Shown: positions 24,039-32,657, counted from the first letter of the stretch. The stretch: DNA of 64,000 bases from Jiangella endophytica (GCF_003427025.1 NZ_QVAI01000002.1:186001-250000); one strand, 5' to 3'. Numbers and translations: made by a program. Notes: generated by a model from the letters alone, not told the origin.

Positions 24039-24101
24039 GGATCCCAGCATGCGCCATAACTAGGACAAGAACAGACCTAGATGGCCCCTAGCGTCCGGCG
24101 C

Positions 24102-25241
24102 ATGACACCTTTCACCATCGCCGTCCCTCAGTCCGACCTCGACGACCTGCGCGAACGTCTGGCCCGCACCCGGTGGACACCGCAGCTGCCCGGCGACGGG
24201 TGGGACCGCGGCGTGCCGACCGCCTGGCTGCGTGACCTCGCCGAGTACTGGCGCACCGGCTACGACTGGCGCGCCCGCGAGGCTCGGCTGAACGCGTTCC
24301 CGCAGTTCGTCGAGGAGATCGACGGACTGGATCTCCACTATCTGCACGTGCGCTCGCCGGAGCCGGACGCGCTGCCGCTGGTCCTGACGCACGGCTGGCC
24401 GAACTCGTTCGTCGAGTTCGCGCGCACGATCCCGCTGCTCACCGACCCGCGAGCGTATGGCGCCGAGCCGGCGCAGGCGTTCCACGTCGTCGTGCCGTCC
24501 GTGCCCGGCTTCGGCTTCTCGGCGGCTCCGCGCACGACGGGGTTCGGCATCGGCGCCGTCGCGGCGACGTACGGGCAACTGATGGACCGCCTCGGCTACG
24601 ACCGCTACGGGACCCAGGGCGGCGACCTGGGCGCGTACGTCGCGCCGGAGCTGGCCCGGCAGCACCCGGACCGCGTCGTCGGCGTGCACATCGACGGCGG
24701 CTTCGGCTTCCCGACCGAGGACGACGTGCCCGGCATGACCGAAGCCGAGCGGGCCGAGTGGGACCTCATGCAGCAGTGGATGGCGGGCGGCGTCGACCAC
24801 CACGCGCTGCTGCGCGCCGCACCGCAGACCTTCGGTCACGGCTGGCACGACTCGCCGGTGGCGCTGCTGGCCTGGCACGCGCACAAGTTCCAGGAGTTCT
24901 CCATGTCCGACCAGCCGCTGCTGGACGTCATCGACCGCGACCTGTTCCTCGACAACGTCAGCATCTACTGGTTCACGAAGACGGCGGGGACGTCGTCATG
25001 GCCGATGTACGAAGGGCTGGGCAACGCCGACGGTGCGCGCTTCGCGTGGCCGAAGGGCCAGAAGGCGGTGCCGTCAGGCGTCTACGGCGGCGGCTCGGCG
25101 CTGATGCAGCGGCTGGCCGAGCGGGACAACACCATCGTGCACTGGCCCGAGGGTAATCCGGGCCGGCACCACTTCGTCGCCATGGAAGAGCCCGCCGGGC
25201 ACGTCGAGGACATCCGGGCGTTCTTCGACAAGGTCCGGTGA
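24102..25241 (+). CDS. Epoxide hydrolase (EHN-domain alpha/beta hydrolase)
   Basis: A 379-residue protein with the N-terminal EHN domain (DLDDLRERLARTRWTPQLPG, then WLRDLAEYWRTGYDWRAREARLNAFPQF). The hydrolase core has the oxyanion motif HGWPNSFVEF, the nucleophile Asp in QGGDLGAYV, and the late catalytic His near GRHHFVAMEEP. These enzymes open epoxides to diols and are cytosolic. ATG 24102 fits the family start; an in-frame ATG at 24081 is less likely. It is divergent by about 60 bases from a WYL regulator, a pairing seen often for such detoxification genes. Confidence 0.88.
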   Translation: MTPFTIAVPQSDLDDLRERLARTRWTPQLPGDGWDRGVPTAWLRDLAEYWRTGYDWRAREARLNAFPQFVEEIDGLDLHYLHVRSPEPDALPLVLTHGWPNSFVEFARTIPLLTDPRAYGAEPAQAFHVVVPSVPGFGFSAAPRTTGFGIGAVAATYGQLMDRLGYDRYGTQGGDLGAYVAPELARQHPDRVVGVHIDGGFGFPTEDDVPGMTEAERAEWDLMQQWMAGGVDHHALLRAAPQTFGHGWHDSPVALLAWHAHKFQEFSMSDQPLLDVIDRDLFLDNVSIYWFTKTAGTSSWPMYEGLGNADGARFAWPKGQKAVPSGVYGGGSALMQRLAERDNTIVHWPEGNPGRHHFVAMEEPAGHVEDIRAFFDKVR

Positions 25242-25296
25242 CCCCCCGGCGGGTCGATCGGGCGAGATTCACAGTGTCTCTGACTACCCTCGGAGC

Positions 25297-26226
25297 ATGC
25301 GCCCCTACTCGCCCCGGCCCGGAGGGGTCGTCCTCGGCCTGCTGATGTTCCTGGCAGGCGCTCTGGGCACCTGGGCGAGCTGGCGATGGTTCGTCGACAC
25401 CGCTGTCGGGCAGCGCATCGACCAGGTCGCCTTCCGCGGCTCCGGCATCGGCCGGTCCACGTTGTGGTCCGGCGCGGAGCAGGTGCTCGACGTCGTGTCG
25501 GTCCCGTTCGTCGTGGTCGTGCTCGGCGCGGTCGCGCTCATCGCCCTGATGCGGCAGCGGTGGCTGCTTGCGCTGCAGGTCATCGTGCTGGTCGGCGGCG
25601 CCAACCTCACCACCCAGGTGCTCAAGCACGTCGTACTGGACCGCCCGCGTCTCGCCGCCGACACCGGCCCGCTGGACAACTCGCTGCCCAGCGGGCACAC
25701 GACGGTCGCGGCGAGCGTCGCGGCCGCGCTGGTCCTGGTGGTGCCGCGACGCGCCCGGCCGGCGGTCGCGATCGTCGGCGCCGGGTACACCGCCCTCACC
25801 GGTGTCTCGACCATGGTGGGCGGCTGGCACCGGCCGTCCGACGTCGTCGCCGCCGTCACCGTCGTGCTCGCCTGGGCCGGGCTGGCGACGGTGCTCACCG
25901 CGCTGAGCAGCCCGGAGCGCATGCCGTCGCCGCCGGTCGGCAACGCCCCGACGGCCGTCGTCACCGGTCTCTTCGTCGTGGCGGCCGGGGTCGCCGGCGC
26001 CATGTCCGCGTCGGCGCTCCTGCGCACCCGCGACGTGCTGAACACCGCCGGTGAGGTCACCGAACGGTCCGATCTGGCGACGGCGTACGTGGGTGCCGCG
26101 CTCGGCGTGGTGGCCGCGACGGCGCTCGCCTTCGCCGCCATACTGGTCGCGCACCAGGTCGCCAGCCGCCCCGCGCAGGCCGGTCGGTCGTCGTCCGCCA
26201 GGTCCGTTTCCGCGGGCGTCTCCTAG
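25297..26226 (+). CDS. PAP2-family membrane phosphatase
   Basis: A 309-residue integral membrane protein with about seven helices. The three phosphatase motifs are visible: KHVVLDRPR (about 110), LPSGHTT (about 130) and GGWHRPSDV (about 180), holding the catalytic His pair. Substrates are lipid phosphates or undecaprenyl diphosphate, at the outer membrane face. Two extra C-terminal helices follow the core, then a Ser/Arg-rich tail. It stands alone between the epoxide hydrolase and a small hypothetical gene. Confidence 0.88.
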   Translation: MRPYSPRPGGVVLGLLMFLAGALGTWASWRWFVDTAVGQRIDQVAFRGSGIGRSTLWSGAEQVLDVVSVPFVVVVLGAVALIALMRQRWLLALQVIVLVGGANLTTQVLKHVVLDRPRLAADTGPLDNSLPSGHTTVAASVAAALVLVVPRRARPAVAIVGAGYTALTGVSTMVGGWHRPSDVVAAVTVVLAWAGLATVLTALSSPERMPSPPVGNAPTAVVTGLFVVAAGVAGAMSASALLRTRDVLNTAGEVTERSDLATAYVGAALGVVAATALAFAAILVAHQVASRPAQAGRSSSARSVSAGVS

Positions 26227-26365
26227 GCCTTCACTACTGTCACGGCAGCGTGCCGGACGAGCGGGAACAGGTGTTCAACGCTGCCCGCCGAACTGATGGT
26301 CAAGAGTTGACATAGTCTTCCAAAGAGGGCTACACAACGGCGCGCCTGAGCGGCACACTGGCGTA

Positions 26366-26590
26366 ATGACCTCTCGTACACCGGCCGCGAGGCCTGTTTT
26401 TCCTTCTAGCCCGTTCCGCCCCGCTGCCCCTCCCCCCCTCCAGAAGTTCTCCGTCGATGACCTGCTCACTCACGACCGTCACGGTCTTGGCCGCGTTGTC
26501 AGCGTGCCCGGCGACCACGAGGTACACGTCGATTTCGGCACCGCGGTACGCCGCATCGCCCTGCCGAACCCGAAGGTCACCCGGCTCTGA
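26366..26590 (+). CDS. Small hypothetical protein with SH3-like tail
   Basis: A 74-residue protein. The first 25 residues are Pro/Ala-rich and probably disordered. From about residue 27 it has a beta-barrel-like segment, FSVDDLLTHDRHGLGRVVSV, then HVDFGTAVRRIALP. This resembles small actinobacterial proteins with a CarD/KOW-like 'D-R-x-G-L-G-R-V' element that may bind RNA polymerase or nucleic acid. That reading is inference. It is monocistronic, with no clear ribosome-binding site. Confidence 0.5.
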   Translation: MTSRTPAARPVFPSSPFRPAAPPPLQKFSVDDLLTHDRHGLGRVVSVPGDHEVHVDFGTAVRRIALPNPKVTRL

Positions 26591-26702
26591 GCCGTCGCCT
26601 TTCTGAAATAGCCGCAAAACATCACCGAAACGTCCCGGCATCCGGCCGCCCGGCATCGGGTTGTGTCAATATCCGCCATGCCGGCCGGCCGGGGCGGGAC
26701 GC

Positions 26703-27569
26703 TCATCTCCACATGCGCCGCACACCGGTCAGCCGATCCGGGTTCCGGAACCCCAGCACCTGCACGACCTGGCCGTCCCTCGTCTCGATGAGACCGGCCA
26801 CGTCCAGCCGCCCGTCCAGCCAGCCGACGACGCCGGGCTCGCCGTTCAGCTCCGCGTACTCGAACCGGTAACCGGCCATCTCGCCGCGCGCCACCAGGCC
26901 GCGGAGGAACCGGGCCACCTTGTCCGCGCCCACGATCGGGCGGCGGGCGGCGCGCACCTTCCCGTCGGTGTCGTTGATCATGACGACGTCGGGAGCGAGA
27001 ACCTCCATCAGCTCGGCCAGGTCGCCCTCCGCGGTGGCGCGAAGGAAGCGCTCGGTGACCGCCCGGCGCTGCTCCGGGTCGGTGTCGAAGCGCGGGCGCC
27101 GCGCCTGCACGTGTTCGCGGGCCCGGTGCGCGACCTGGCGTACCGACGCCTCGCTCCGGTCCAGCGCCGTCGCGATCTCCGCGTGCGCGAACCCGAACAC
27201 CTCACGCAGCACGAACACCGCCCGCTCGATCGGCGTCAGCGTCTCCAGAACCACGAGCATCGCCATCGAGACGTCCTCGGCCAGTTCGACCCCACCGGCG
27301 GCGTCCGGGCCGGTCACCAGCGGCTCCGGCAGCCACGGCCCGACGTAGGTCTCGCGGCGGGTGCGCAGCGTGCGCAGCCGGTTCAGCGCCACCCGGGTCG
27401 CGATGCGCACGAGGTACGCCTTCGGCTCGACGACGTCGGAACGATCGGCGGCGGACCACCGCAGCCAGGTGTCCTGCACGACGTCCTCGGCGTCGGCGAC
27501 GCTGCCGAGCAGCTCGTAGGCGACGGTGAACAGCAGGCCGCGGTGCCGCTGGAACGGGTCGTCGGTCAT
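26703..27569 (-). CDS. sigJ: SigJ-like ECF sigma factor with C-terminal SnoaL domain
   Basis: A 288-residue ECF41/SigJ-type sigma factor. Region 2 is FTVAYELLGSVADAEDVVQDTWLRW (about 14-38). Region 4 is TPIERAVFVLREVFGFAHAEIA plus SEASVRQVAHRAREH. From about residue 175 a SnoaL-like domain follows, ending GFRNPDRLTGV, which modulates activity in this family. ECF41 genes usually sit beside a carboxymuconolactone-decarboxylase-like gene, and the upstream neighbour is exactly that, overlapping by four bases. No anti-sigma factor gene is present, as is typical. Confidence 0.9.
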   Translation of the reverse strand: MTDDPFQRHRGLLFTVAYELLGSVADAEDVVQDTWLRWSAADRSDVVEPKAYLVRIATRVALNRLRTLRTRRETYVGPWLPEPLVTGPDAAGGVELAEDVSMAMLVVLETLTPIERAVFVLREVFGFAHAEIATALDRSEASVRQVAHRAREHVQARRPRFDTDPEQRRAVTERFLRATAEGDLAELMEVLAPDVVMINDTDGKVRAARRPIVGADKVARFLRGLVARGEMAGYRFEYAELNGEPGVVGWLDGRLDVAGLIETRDGQVVQVLGFRNPDRLTGVRRMWR

Positions 27570-28117
27570 GGCGCCGGCGTCTCGCAGCGGTCCTTGAACC
27601 CCTGCCCGGTCAACCCGAGTGCGGCGTTGTTGCGGTTGCGCAGGTTCTCCAGTCCGACGGTGGCCGTCAGCTCCACCAGCTCGGCCTCGCTCAGGTCGTT
27701 CCGCAGCTCCGCCACCATCTCGTCGGTCACCTCCGGCGGTGTGGCGGTCATAGCCTCGGCATAGGCCATCACCCGGCGTTCCAGCGCAGTGTAAAGGTCG
27801 CTGTCGCGCCACCCGGTCACCGCGCGCAGCTTGGCCGGGTCGACGCCGGCGTGGTGGTTCTCCCAGTAGCCGAAGTCCATGCACCAGGCGCAGCCCGTAC
27901 GGGCCGACGTCGCCAGCAGCGCCAGCGCCTTGAGGTCGCGGTCGAGCGTCCGCCACCGCCCCGCGCCGGCCTCCAGCAGACCTATCGTGCGGAGCACTCT
28001 CCGGTTGTGCGCAGCGGCGGCGACCGGATCGAGGACGACGCCGTAGCGGCGACGCAGGACGAGGCGGACCAGCCGGTAGCCGAGGGTGGGCTTCGGGTCG
28101 AGGGAGATGCGTGCCAT
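27566..28117 (-). CDS. AhpD/carboxymuconolactone decarboxylase-like protein, SigJ partner
   Basis: A 183-residue all-helical protein with the redox CxxC in RTGCAWCMDFGYWENH (about residue 90), the signature of AhpD-like alkylhydroperoxidases. It is co-transcribed with, and overlaps by four bases, the ECF41-type sigma factor, the standard pairing. It may be the principal target of that sigma factor. ATG 28117 is used; a GTG two codons earlier is possible. Confidence 0.85.
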   Translation of the reverse strand: MARISLDPKPTLGYRLVRLVLRRRYGVVLDPVAAAAHNRRVLRTIGLLEAGAGRWRTLDRDLKALALLATSARTGCAWCMDFGYWENHHAGVDPAKLRAVTGWRDSDLYTALERRVMAYAEAMTATPPEVTDEMVAELRNDLSEAELVELTATVGLENLRNRNNAALGLTGQGFKDRCETPAP

Positions 28118-28178
28118 GCCCACTCAGACACGCACCGGCGCGCCGTTGTGACACGCCTCTGTGGCAGAGTCGCGCGTG

Positions 28179-28685
28179 ATGTCCTTCACCTACCCCGAGG
28201 TCGGCGCCACCCGCGACGGCGGGCCGCTGCCGTCCGGCTACCACCACGCCCGGGTCCGCGAACGCATCGGCCACGGCCGGGCCGCCTTCACCGCCGTCGT
28301 CGAGGGCGTCGTGACGTTCGAGCTGCACCGCAGCATCGGCCTGCGCGTCGCCACGTCGCAACCGCGCGCCGCTGAGGGCGTCCGGGTCACCAGCACGCTG
28401 GCCGGGCTGCTGCGGGTCCCCTGCGAAGTGGTCTGGGTGCTCGACGAGGACCGCCGCGGCGGGTACGCCTACGGCACGCTGCCCGGCCACCCCGCGCACG
28501 GCGAGGAGTCCTTCGTCGTCGACCTCGACGACCACGACGACGTCTGGTTCACGGTGACGGCGTTCAGCCGGGCGGCCGCCTGGTACGCCCGCCTGGGCGG
28601 CCCACTCACCCGTACCGCCCAGGCCGTCGCCACCCGCCGCTACGTCACCGCGGCACGCCGTATCGCCGAACGCGCAGCGCGCTGA
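28179..28685 (+). CDS. DUF1990 family protein
   Basis: A 168-residue beta-rich protein. It opens SFTYPEVGATRDG...PSGYHHARVRERIGHG, typical of DUF1990, continues with YAYGTLPGHPAHGEESF, and ends with a basic helix (RRYVTAARRIAERAAR). The fold resembles lipid- or hydrophobic-ligand-binding barrels, but no activity is known. It is divergent from the AhpD-SigJ pair with 61 bases between them. ATG 28179 matches the family N-terminus. Confidence 0.85.
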   Translation: MSFTYPEVGATRDGGPLPSGYHHARVRERIGHGRAAFTAVVEGVVTFELHRSIGLRVATSQPRAAEGVRVTSTLAGLLRVPCEVVWVLDEDRRGGYAYGTLPGHPAHGEESFVVDLDDHDDVWFTVTAFSRAAAWYARLGGPLTRTAQAVATRRYVTAARRIAERAAR

Positions 28686-28749
28686 TCGGCCCGCGGCTCT
28701 CCGTCGCCGTCCGCGCTGGTCCGGACCCGTCCGCACAGCGAGATGATCA

Positions 28750-28995
28750 GCGGGTGAACGTGACCTGGACCTCGACGATCTGTCCGGTATGGTGTAGGAA
28801 TCGAAGTGGGATCGTGCCGGTCATCGGAACGGTCTCGCCCTTCCGGCGGTCGACCACCGGACCGAAGGGTCCAGCGATGACACCGGGCTGACGCCCGGGG
28901 TCCCAGAGCAGTTCACATCACGGGTCCATTCGACGAGTGCCGTGGAGTCCGAACACCGGCGGGGGTCAAGCAAGAGCCGCCGAGCCATCGGATCC
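28750..28995 (-). pseudogene. Possible decayed leftward ORF
   Basis: The 396-base gap between DUF1990 and acVLRF1 holds no intact gene. On the minus strand one frame reads LLWDPGRQPGVIAGPFGP, then VVDRRKGETVP, and ends LRFLHHTGQIVEVQVTFTR before a stop at about 28750. A second frame upstream reads DSTALVEWTRDV and appears to join it by a frameshift near 28915. Both look protein-like rather than random. I do not recognise the family. The remainder of the gap (28996-29081) shows nothing. Confidence 0.3.
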
Positions 28996-29081
28996 ATGGC
29001 AGCGTTCGGGTACCGGTTGCGGCCCCGGCTCGCTGCGGAGGCCGGGGTCGCAACCTCCGGCCGGCAAGGCATCCTCGTGCC

Positions 29082-29735
29082 ATGCCCGATCGCGTGCTCA
29101 CCGTCTCGCCGGAACGGCTCGAGGCCTGGCTGGCGGGCTTCGCTCGCCGGCACGGCGCCACCACTCACCGCGCCGAGCCCGACGCCGTCGTCGTCGAGGC
29201 GGCCGACGGGGCGGTCGCGCGCTGCGCGGTCCCGTTCCCGCCACTGGAACCCGACGGCGCCGCACCCTACAGCGGCCTGCTCACTCACGCCGTCCGCAAC
29301 CGCAGGGTCGGTGTGCTGCTGGTCCGCCGCGGCGGCTACGCGACCGGCGTCTTCGACGGCGCCGCGCTGATGACGTCGAAGGTGGGCTCGCGGCACGTGC
29401 AGGGCCGGACGGCCGCCGGCGGTCAGTCGCAGCAACGATTCGCCCGGCGCCGCGAGAAGCAGGCCCGCGAAGCGTTCGAGGCCGCGGCCGATGTCGCGGC
29501 GCGCGTCCTCCTGCCGCACGTGGCCGAGCTGGACGCCGTCGTCACCGGGGGCGACCGCGCGGCCGTCGACCACGTGCTCGCCGACCGGCGGTTGACGGCA
29601 CTGGCGCGGCTGCGCGACCGCTCCGCCGGACTTCCGCACCTGGCCGTGCCGGACCCGAAGCGGGCGGTCCTCGAGGCGACGCCGGCCACATTCCGGGCGA
29701 TCCGCATCACCCTCTCCGAGCCGGACAGCGCGTGA
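29082..29735 (+). CDS. acVLRF1-type peptidyl-tRNA hydrolase / release factor
   Basis: A 217-residue Vms1-like release-factor-1 homologue. The catalytic loop GRTAAGGQSQQRFARRREKQ (about residues 107-126) carries the GGQ motif followed by the Gln/Arg-rich helix of this family. The preceding MTSKVGSRHVQG is also characteristic. Known homologues cleave peptidyl-tRNA on stalled large ribosomal subunits during quality control. It is cytosolic. It lies between a decayed stretch and sodA, with no obvious operon partner. Confidence 0.88.
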   Translation: MPDRVLTVSPERLEAWLAGFARRHGATTHRAEPDAVVVEAADGAVARCAVPFPPLEPDGAAPYSGLLTHAVRNRRVGVLLVRRGGYATGVFDGAALMTSKVGSRHVQGRTAAGGQSQQRFARRREKQAREAFEAAADVAARVLLPHVAELDAVVTGGDRAAVDHVLADRRLTALARLRDRSAGLPHLAVPDPKRAVLEATPATFRAIRITLSEPDSA

Positions 29736-29850
29736 TCAGAACGACACCGCCGAGTCCGGGCCGTCGCTGGTCGCGCCCGATGGGCAGGCGTAGGTTAGCA
29801 ACTGACAGGTCCCGGGCCTGACGATGTCGTCGAGAGGAAGCTCAGAAGCT

Positions 29851-30474
29851 ATGGCCGACTATTCTCTGCCGGATCTCCCCTACGACTACGGTGCGCTCGA
29901 GCCGCACATCGCCGGTCAGATCATGGAACTCCACCACTCCAAGCATCACCAGGCGTATGTCGCCGGCACGAACACCGCCCTCGAGCAGCTGGAGGAGGCG
30001 CGCGCCACGAACAAGCTCGGCACCGTCAACCAGCTGCAGAAGAACCTGGCCTTCAACCTCGCCGGCCACGTCAACCACACCGTCTTCTGGAACAACCTGT
30101 CGCCCGAGGGTGGCGACAAGCCCGACGGCGACCTGGGCGCCGCGGTCAACGAGTTCTTCGGCTCCTTCGACGGCTTCCGCGCGCACTACACGGCGGCCGC
30201 GCTGGGCATCCAGGGCTCCGGCTGGTCCATCCTGGCGTGGGAGAGCATCGGCCAGCGACTGGTCATCGAGCAGCTCTACGACCACCAGGGCAACCTCGCG
30301 GCGGGCACCGTCCCGCTGCTCATGCTCGACATGTGGGAGCACGCGTTCTACCTGCAGTACAAGAACGTGAAGCCCGACTACGTGGCGGCGTTCTGGAACA
30401 TCGTCAACTGGCCGGACGTCGCCGCACGCTTCGAGGCAGCCCGGACGAAGACCTCGGGGCTGATCACGCCCTGA
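29851..30474 (+). CDS. sodA: Superoxide dismutase (Fe/Mn)
   Basis: A 207-residue Fe/Mn-type superoxide dismutase. Metal ligands are the His in [13 protein letters not shown] (about 27), the His in [12 protein letters not shown] (about 75), and Asp plus His in [15 protein letters not shown] (about 160-164). The set is complete. ATG 29851 follows a GAGGAAG site; the longer in-frame ATG at 29824 is less likely. It is expected to be cytosolic, and is followed by a strong hairpin. Mn versus Fe preference is not decidable here. Confidence 0.95.
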   Translation: MADYSLPDLPYDYGALEPHIAGQIMELHHSKHHQAYVAGTNTALEQLEEARATNKLGTVNQLQKNLAFNLAGHVNHTVFWNNLSPEGGDKPDGDLGAAVNEFFGSFDGFRAHYTAAALGIQGSGWSILAWESIGQRLVIEQLYDHQGNLAAGTVPLLMLDMWEHAFYLQYKNVKPDYVAAFWNIVNWPDVAARFEAARTKTSGLITP

Positions 30475-30484
30475 TCCGCTCCTG

Positions 30485-30511
30485 AGGGCGCCGGCAGCCG
30501 GCCGGCGCCCT
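30485..30511 (+). terminator. Perfect 11-bp hairpin after sodA
   Basis: AGGGCGCCGGC (30485-30495) and GCCGGCGCCCT (30501-30511) pair perfectly around the loop AGCCG, eleven bases past the sodA stop. There is no U tract, as is common in actinobacteria. The next small ORF begins 20 bases later. Confidence 0.75.
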
Positions 30512-30530
30512 CCACTGCCCGGAGGCCAGC

Positions 30531-30644
30531 GTGTTCAAACCGCCGCCGCAGCCGAGCCGACGCGGCACCACGGTCCGCATCGCGCTCGCCGCGCTGTGCG
30601 TCGGCTATGCGTCGGTGCTCGCGGGCCTGTTGCTCGGCCGCTGA
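30531..30644 (+). CDS. Very small membrane protein (37 aa)
   Basis: GTG 30531 with a GGAGG site opens a 37-codon ORF: a basic N-terminus (KPPPQPSRRGTTVR), then one hydrophobic segment (IALAALCVGYASVLAGLLLG) to the end. This pattern suggests a single-pass membrane peptide with its N-terminus in the cytoplasm. It sits just past the sodA terminator. Function unknown. Confidence 0.4.
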   Translation: MFKPPPQPSRRGTTVRIALAALCVGYASVLAGLLLGR

Positions 30645-30747
30645 GCGCGGCCGCGTGTGGGCGGCCTCACACCCGGTGCCCGTCACGCTTTCCGGGTCCT
30701 CCGCAGTCGTCTCGGTGACACGATCATCGGCACCGAGAGGAACCTCC

Positions 30748-31194
30748 ATGACGCAACGCCTGAACGTCCCCGCCACGACACCTGCGGGCTACCGGGCGGT
30801 CTACGGGCTGACGGAGTACGTCAAGGCCAACGTCGACCACACGCTCATGCGGCTGATCGAGCTGCGCGCCTCGATCATCAACGGCTGCTCGTTCTGCGTC
30901 GACATGCACAGCCGCGACGCCCTGGCCGACGGTGAGGACTCCCGCCGGCTGTTCGCCGTCGGCGCGTGGGAGGACGCGCCGTTCTTCGACGAGCGGGAGC
31001 GGGCGGCGCTGGCGCTCACCGACGCCGTCACCCGGCTGGCCGACGGCGGCGGCGTGTCCGACGACGTGTGGGACGCGGCCGCGAAGCACTTCACCGAGAA
31101 GGAGCTGGCCGACGTGTTGCTGACGATCGCGACGATCAACGTGTGGAACCGGCTCAACGTCCCGACCAGAACGCCGGCGCCGGCGACGGTGTGA
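30748..31194 (+). CDS. AhpD-like / carboxymuconolactone decarboxylase family protein
   Basis: A 148-residue protein with the CxxC-His centre in ASIINGCSFCVDMHSRDAL (about residues 47-55), the hallmark of alkylhydroperoxidase AhpD-like enzymes. YKANVDHTLMRLIELRAS-type helices precede it, and ELADVLLTIATINVWNRLNV closes it. It is a second, separate member from the SigJ partner. ATG 30748 follows GAGAGGAA. It probably scavenges peroxide, consistent with sodA nearby, though substrate is not shown. Confidence 0.85.
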   Translation: MTQRLNVPATTPAGYRAVYGLTEYVKANVDHTLMRLIELRASIINGCSFCVDMHSRDALADGEDSRRLFAVGAWEDAPFFDERERAALALTDAVTRLADGGGVSDDVWDAAAKHFTEKELADVLLTIATINVWNRLNVPTRTPAPATV

Positions 31195-31347
31195 TCGACG
31201 GCGGCTGAGCTCCGGCGGCATCGGCCGATGCCGCTGGGGCGCCGGGCCGGCTCGCCAACCGCCCCATCGAGCGACCCCCAAAGCGACCTGCCGACCCCCC
31301 AGCGACCGGGCCGAAACCCGGCACGCCCGGGCTGTACCGTCGGCACC

Positions 31348-32226
31348 ATGATCGCATCGCTCACTCGGCGGGCGCTCTACGCGCTCGCCACCAGCACCGA
31401 GGTCGAGTCCGTGGTCCGCGCGATCCCACCGGCCCAGGACCTCGCCCAGAACGCCGCCCGCCGCTATGTCGCCGGCACGACGCTGGACGAGGCGCTCGAG
31501 ACCGTCCGCCGGCTGATCGGCGACGGACTGGCGGTCAGCCTCGACCTGTTCGGCGAGGGCGCGGCCGACGAGGAGGCGCTGGCGGCGACGGTGCGCGGCT
31601 ACCGCGAGGCGGCCGCCGCGCTGGCGGACGTCGACGGCGACGTGTACCTCGAGATCGTGCCGTCGCACCTCGGCCTGGACCTGGGGCTCGACGTCTGCCG
31701 CGGGCACGTGGAACAGCTCCTGGAGGTGCTCCCGGCGAACTCGCGGCTGGAGATCAGCGCCGAGGAGAGTCACCGGACGCCGCACATCATGGACCTCACC
31801 GTCGCGCTGGCCGAGGCGGGCGCGCCGGTGCTGGCGACCGTCCAGGCGAACCTGCGGCGCAGCCCCGGCGACGTCGACCGGCTGCTCGCGGCCGAGGTAC
31901 CGGTCCGGCTGGTCAAGGGCGCGTACCTGGAGTCCGCCGAGGTCGCCCACGCATGGGGCGAGCCGGCCACCGTCGCCTACGTCAAGCTGGCCCACCAGGT
32001 GCACGCCGGCGGCGCGGCGCCGGTGCTGGCGACGCACGACCGCGTGCTGCGCGAGGCACTACTGGAGGCGCTGCCCGGCGCGGGGGTCGAGATGCTGCTG
32101 GGCGTCCGCGAGGACGACGCCCGCGAGCTGGTCGCCCGCGGCGTCCCGGTGCGCATCTACGCGCCGTACGGCGACAGCTGGTTCCGCTATTGGATGCGCC
32201 GGGTGGCCGAATCCCAGGGGGCGTGA
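31348..32226 (+). CDS. Proline dehydrogenase
   Basis: A 292-residue FAD-dependent (beta/alpha)8 enzyme that oxidises L-proline to pyrroline-5-carboxylate. Motifs include LDLFGEG, RLVKGAYLESAE (about 195, substrate lysine), TVAYVKLAHQVH, and the C-terminal VRIYAPYGDSWFRYWMRRVAE with the Arg pair that binds the proline carboxylate. It is the short monofunctional actinobacterial type. No pyrroline-5-carboxylate dehydrogenase is adjacent. ATG 31348 is chosen over a longer in-frame GC-rich leader beginning at 31228. Confidence 0.9.
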   Translation: MIASLTRRALYALATSTEVESVVRAIPPAQDLAQNAARRYVAGTTLDEALETVRRLIGDGLAVSLDLFGEGAADEEALAATVRGYREAAAALADVDGDVYLEIVPSHLGLDLGLDVCRGHVEQLLEVLPANSRLEISAEESHRTPHIMDLTVALAEAGAPVLATVQANLRRSPGDVDRLLAAEVPVRLVKGAYLESAEVAHAWGEPATVAYVKLAHQVHAGGAAPVLATHDRVLREALLEALPGAGVEMLLGVREDDARELVARGVPVRIYAPYGDSWFRYWMRRVAESQGA

Positions 32227-32260
32227 CCCGCGGCCACCCGGCTGCCCGGGGGTAGGTGCC

Positions 32261-32581
32261 TCACGCCGGCTGCAGGGTGCGGGTCTCGTACAGCTGGTCC
32301 GCCACGCGCTCACCGTCGCGCACGAACGCGACGAGGTAGGAGCGCAGTTCGCGGACGAACTCGGCGACGGCGTCCGGTCCGAAGCCGGCGATCCCGGCCA
32401 GCGCGACGACGTCGGCGGTCTCGGCGTCGATGACGGCCTCGGTCATCCGGTCCGGGTCCTGACCGCAGGCGATCGCCAGGCTTCGGATGGTCTCGCCGCG
32501 CTCGAGCGCGGCTTCCAGGGCCGTCGGGGTGACGCCGAGGATCTGTGCCGCCGTCGGGATCGCATACATGGCCGTCTCCAT
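32261..32581 (-). CDS. Hypothetical protein (106 aa)
   Basis: A small helical protein: YAIPTAAQILGVTPTALEAAL looks like a helix-turn-helix-like or SAM-like start, then a helix with ETADVVALAGIAGFGPDAVAEFV and a basic tail. It lacks a signal peptide or membrane segment. ATG 32581 or 32569 may start it. It is divergent from the phosphoketolase gene. I do not recognise the family. Confidence 0.45.
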   Translation of the reverse strand: METAMYAIPTAAQILGVTPTALEAALERGETIRSLAIACGQDPDRMTEAVIDAETADVVALAGIAGFGPDAVAEFVRELRSYLVAFVRDGERVADQLYETRTLQPA

Positions 32582-32626
32582 CGTGTCGGGTTCGAGTCGG
32601 TTCGTGATAGCGATCCTTCCGGTCGT

Positions 32627-32657
32627 TCCTGAGAACATCCGGAGACGGTCCTGAGAA
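32627..32657 (+). promoter_or_regulatory. Direct repeat TCCTGAGAA x2 upstream of phosphoketolase
   Basis: TCCTGAGAA appears at 32627-32635 and 32649-32657, start-to-start spacing 22 bases, about two helical turns. It is in the 148-base gap between the divergent hypothetical gene and the phosphoketolase, so it could bind a regulator of either. Inference only. Confidence 0.25.

Noticed and set aside
24060..24080. CTAGG-N11-CCTAG between the WYL regulator and epoxide hydrolase genes as an operator
   Set aside because: Five-base arms are short, and part of it overlaps a possible longer coding start; noted but too weak to list.
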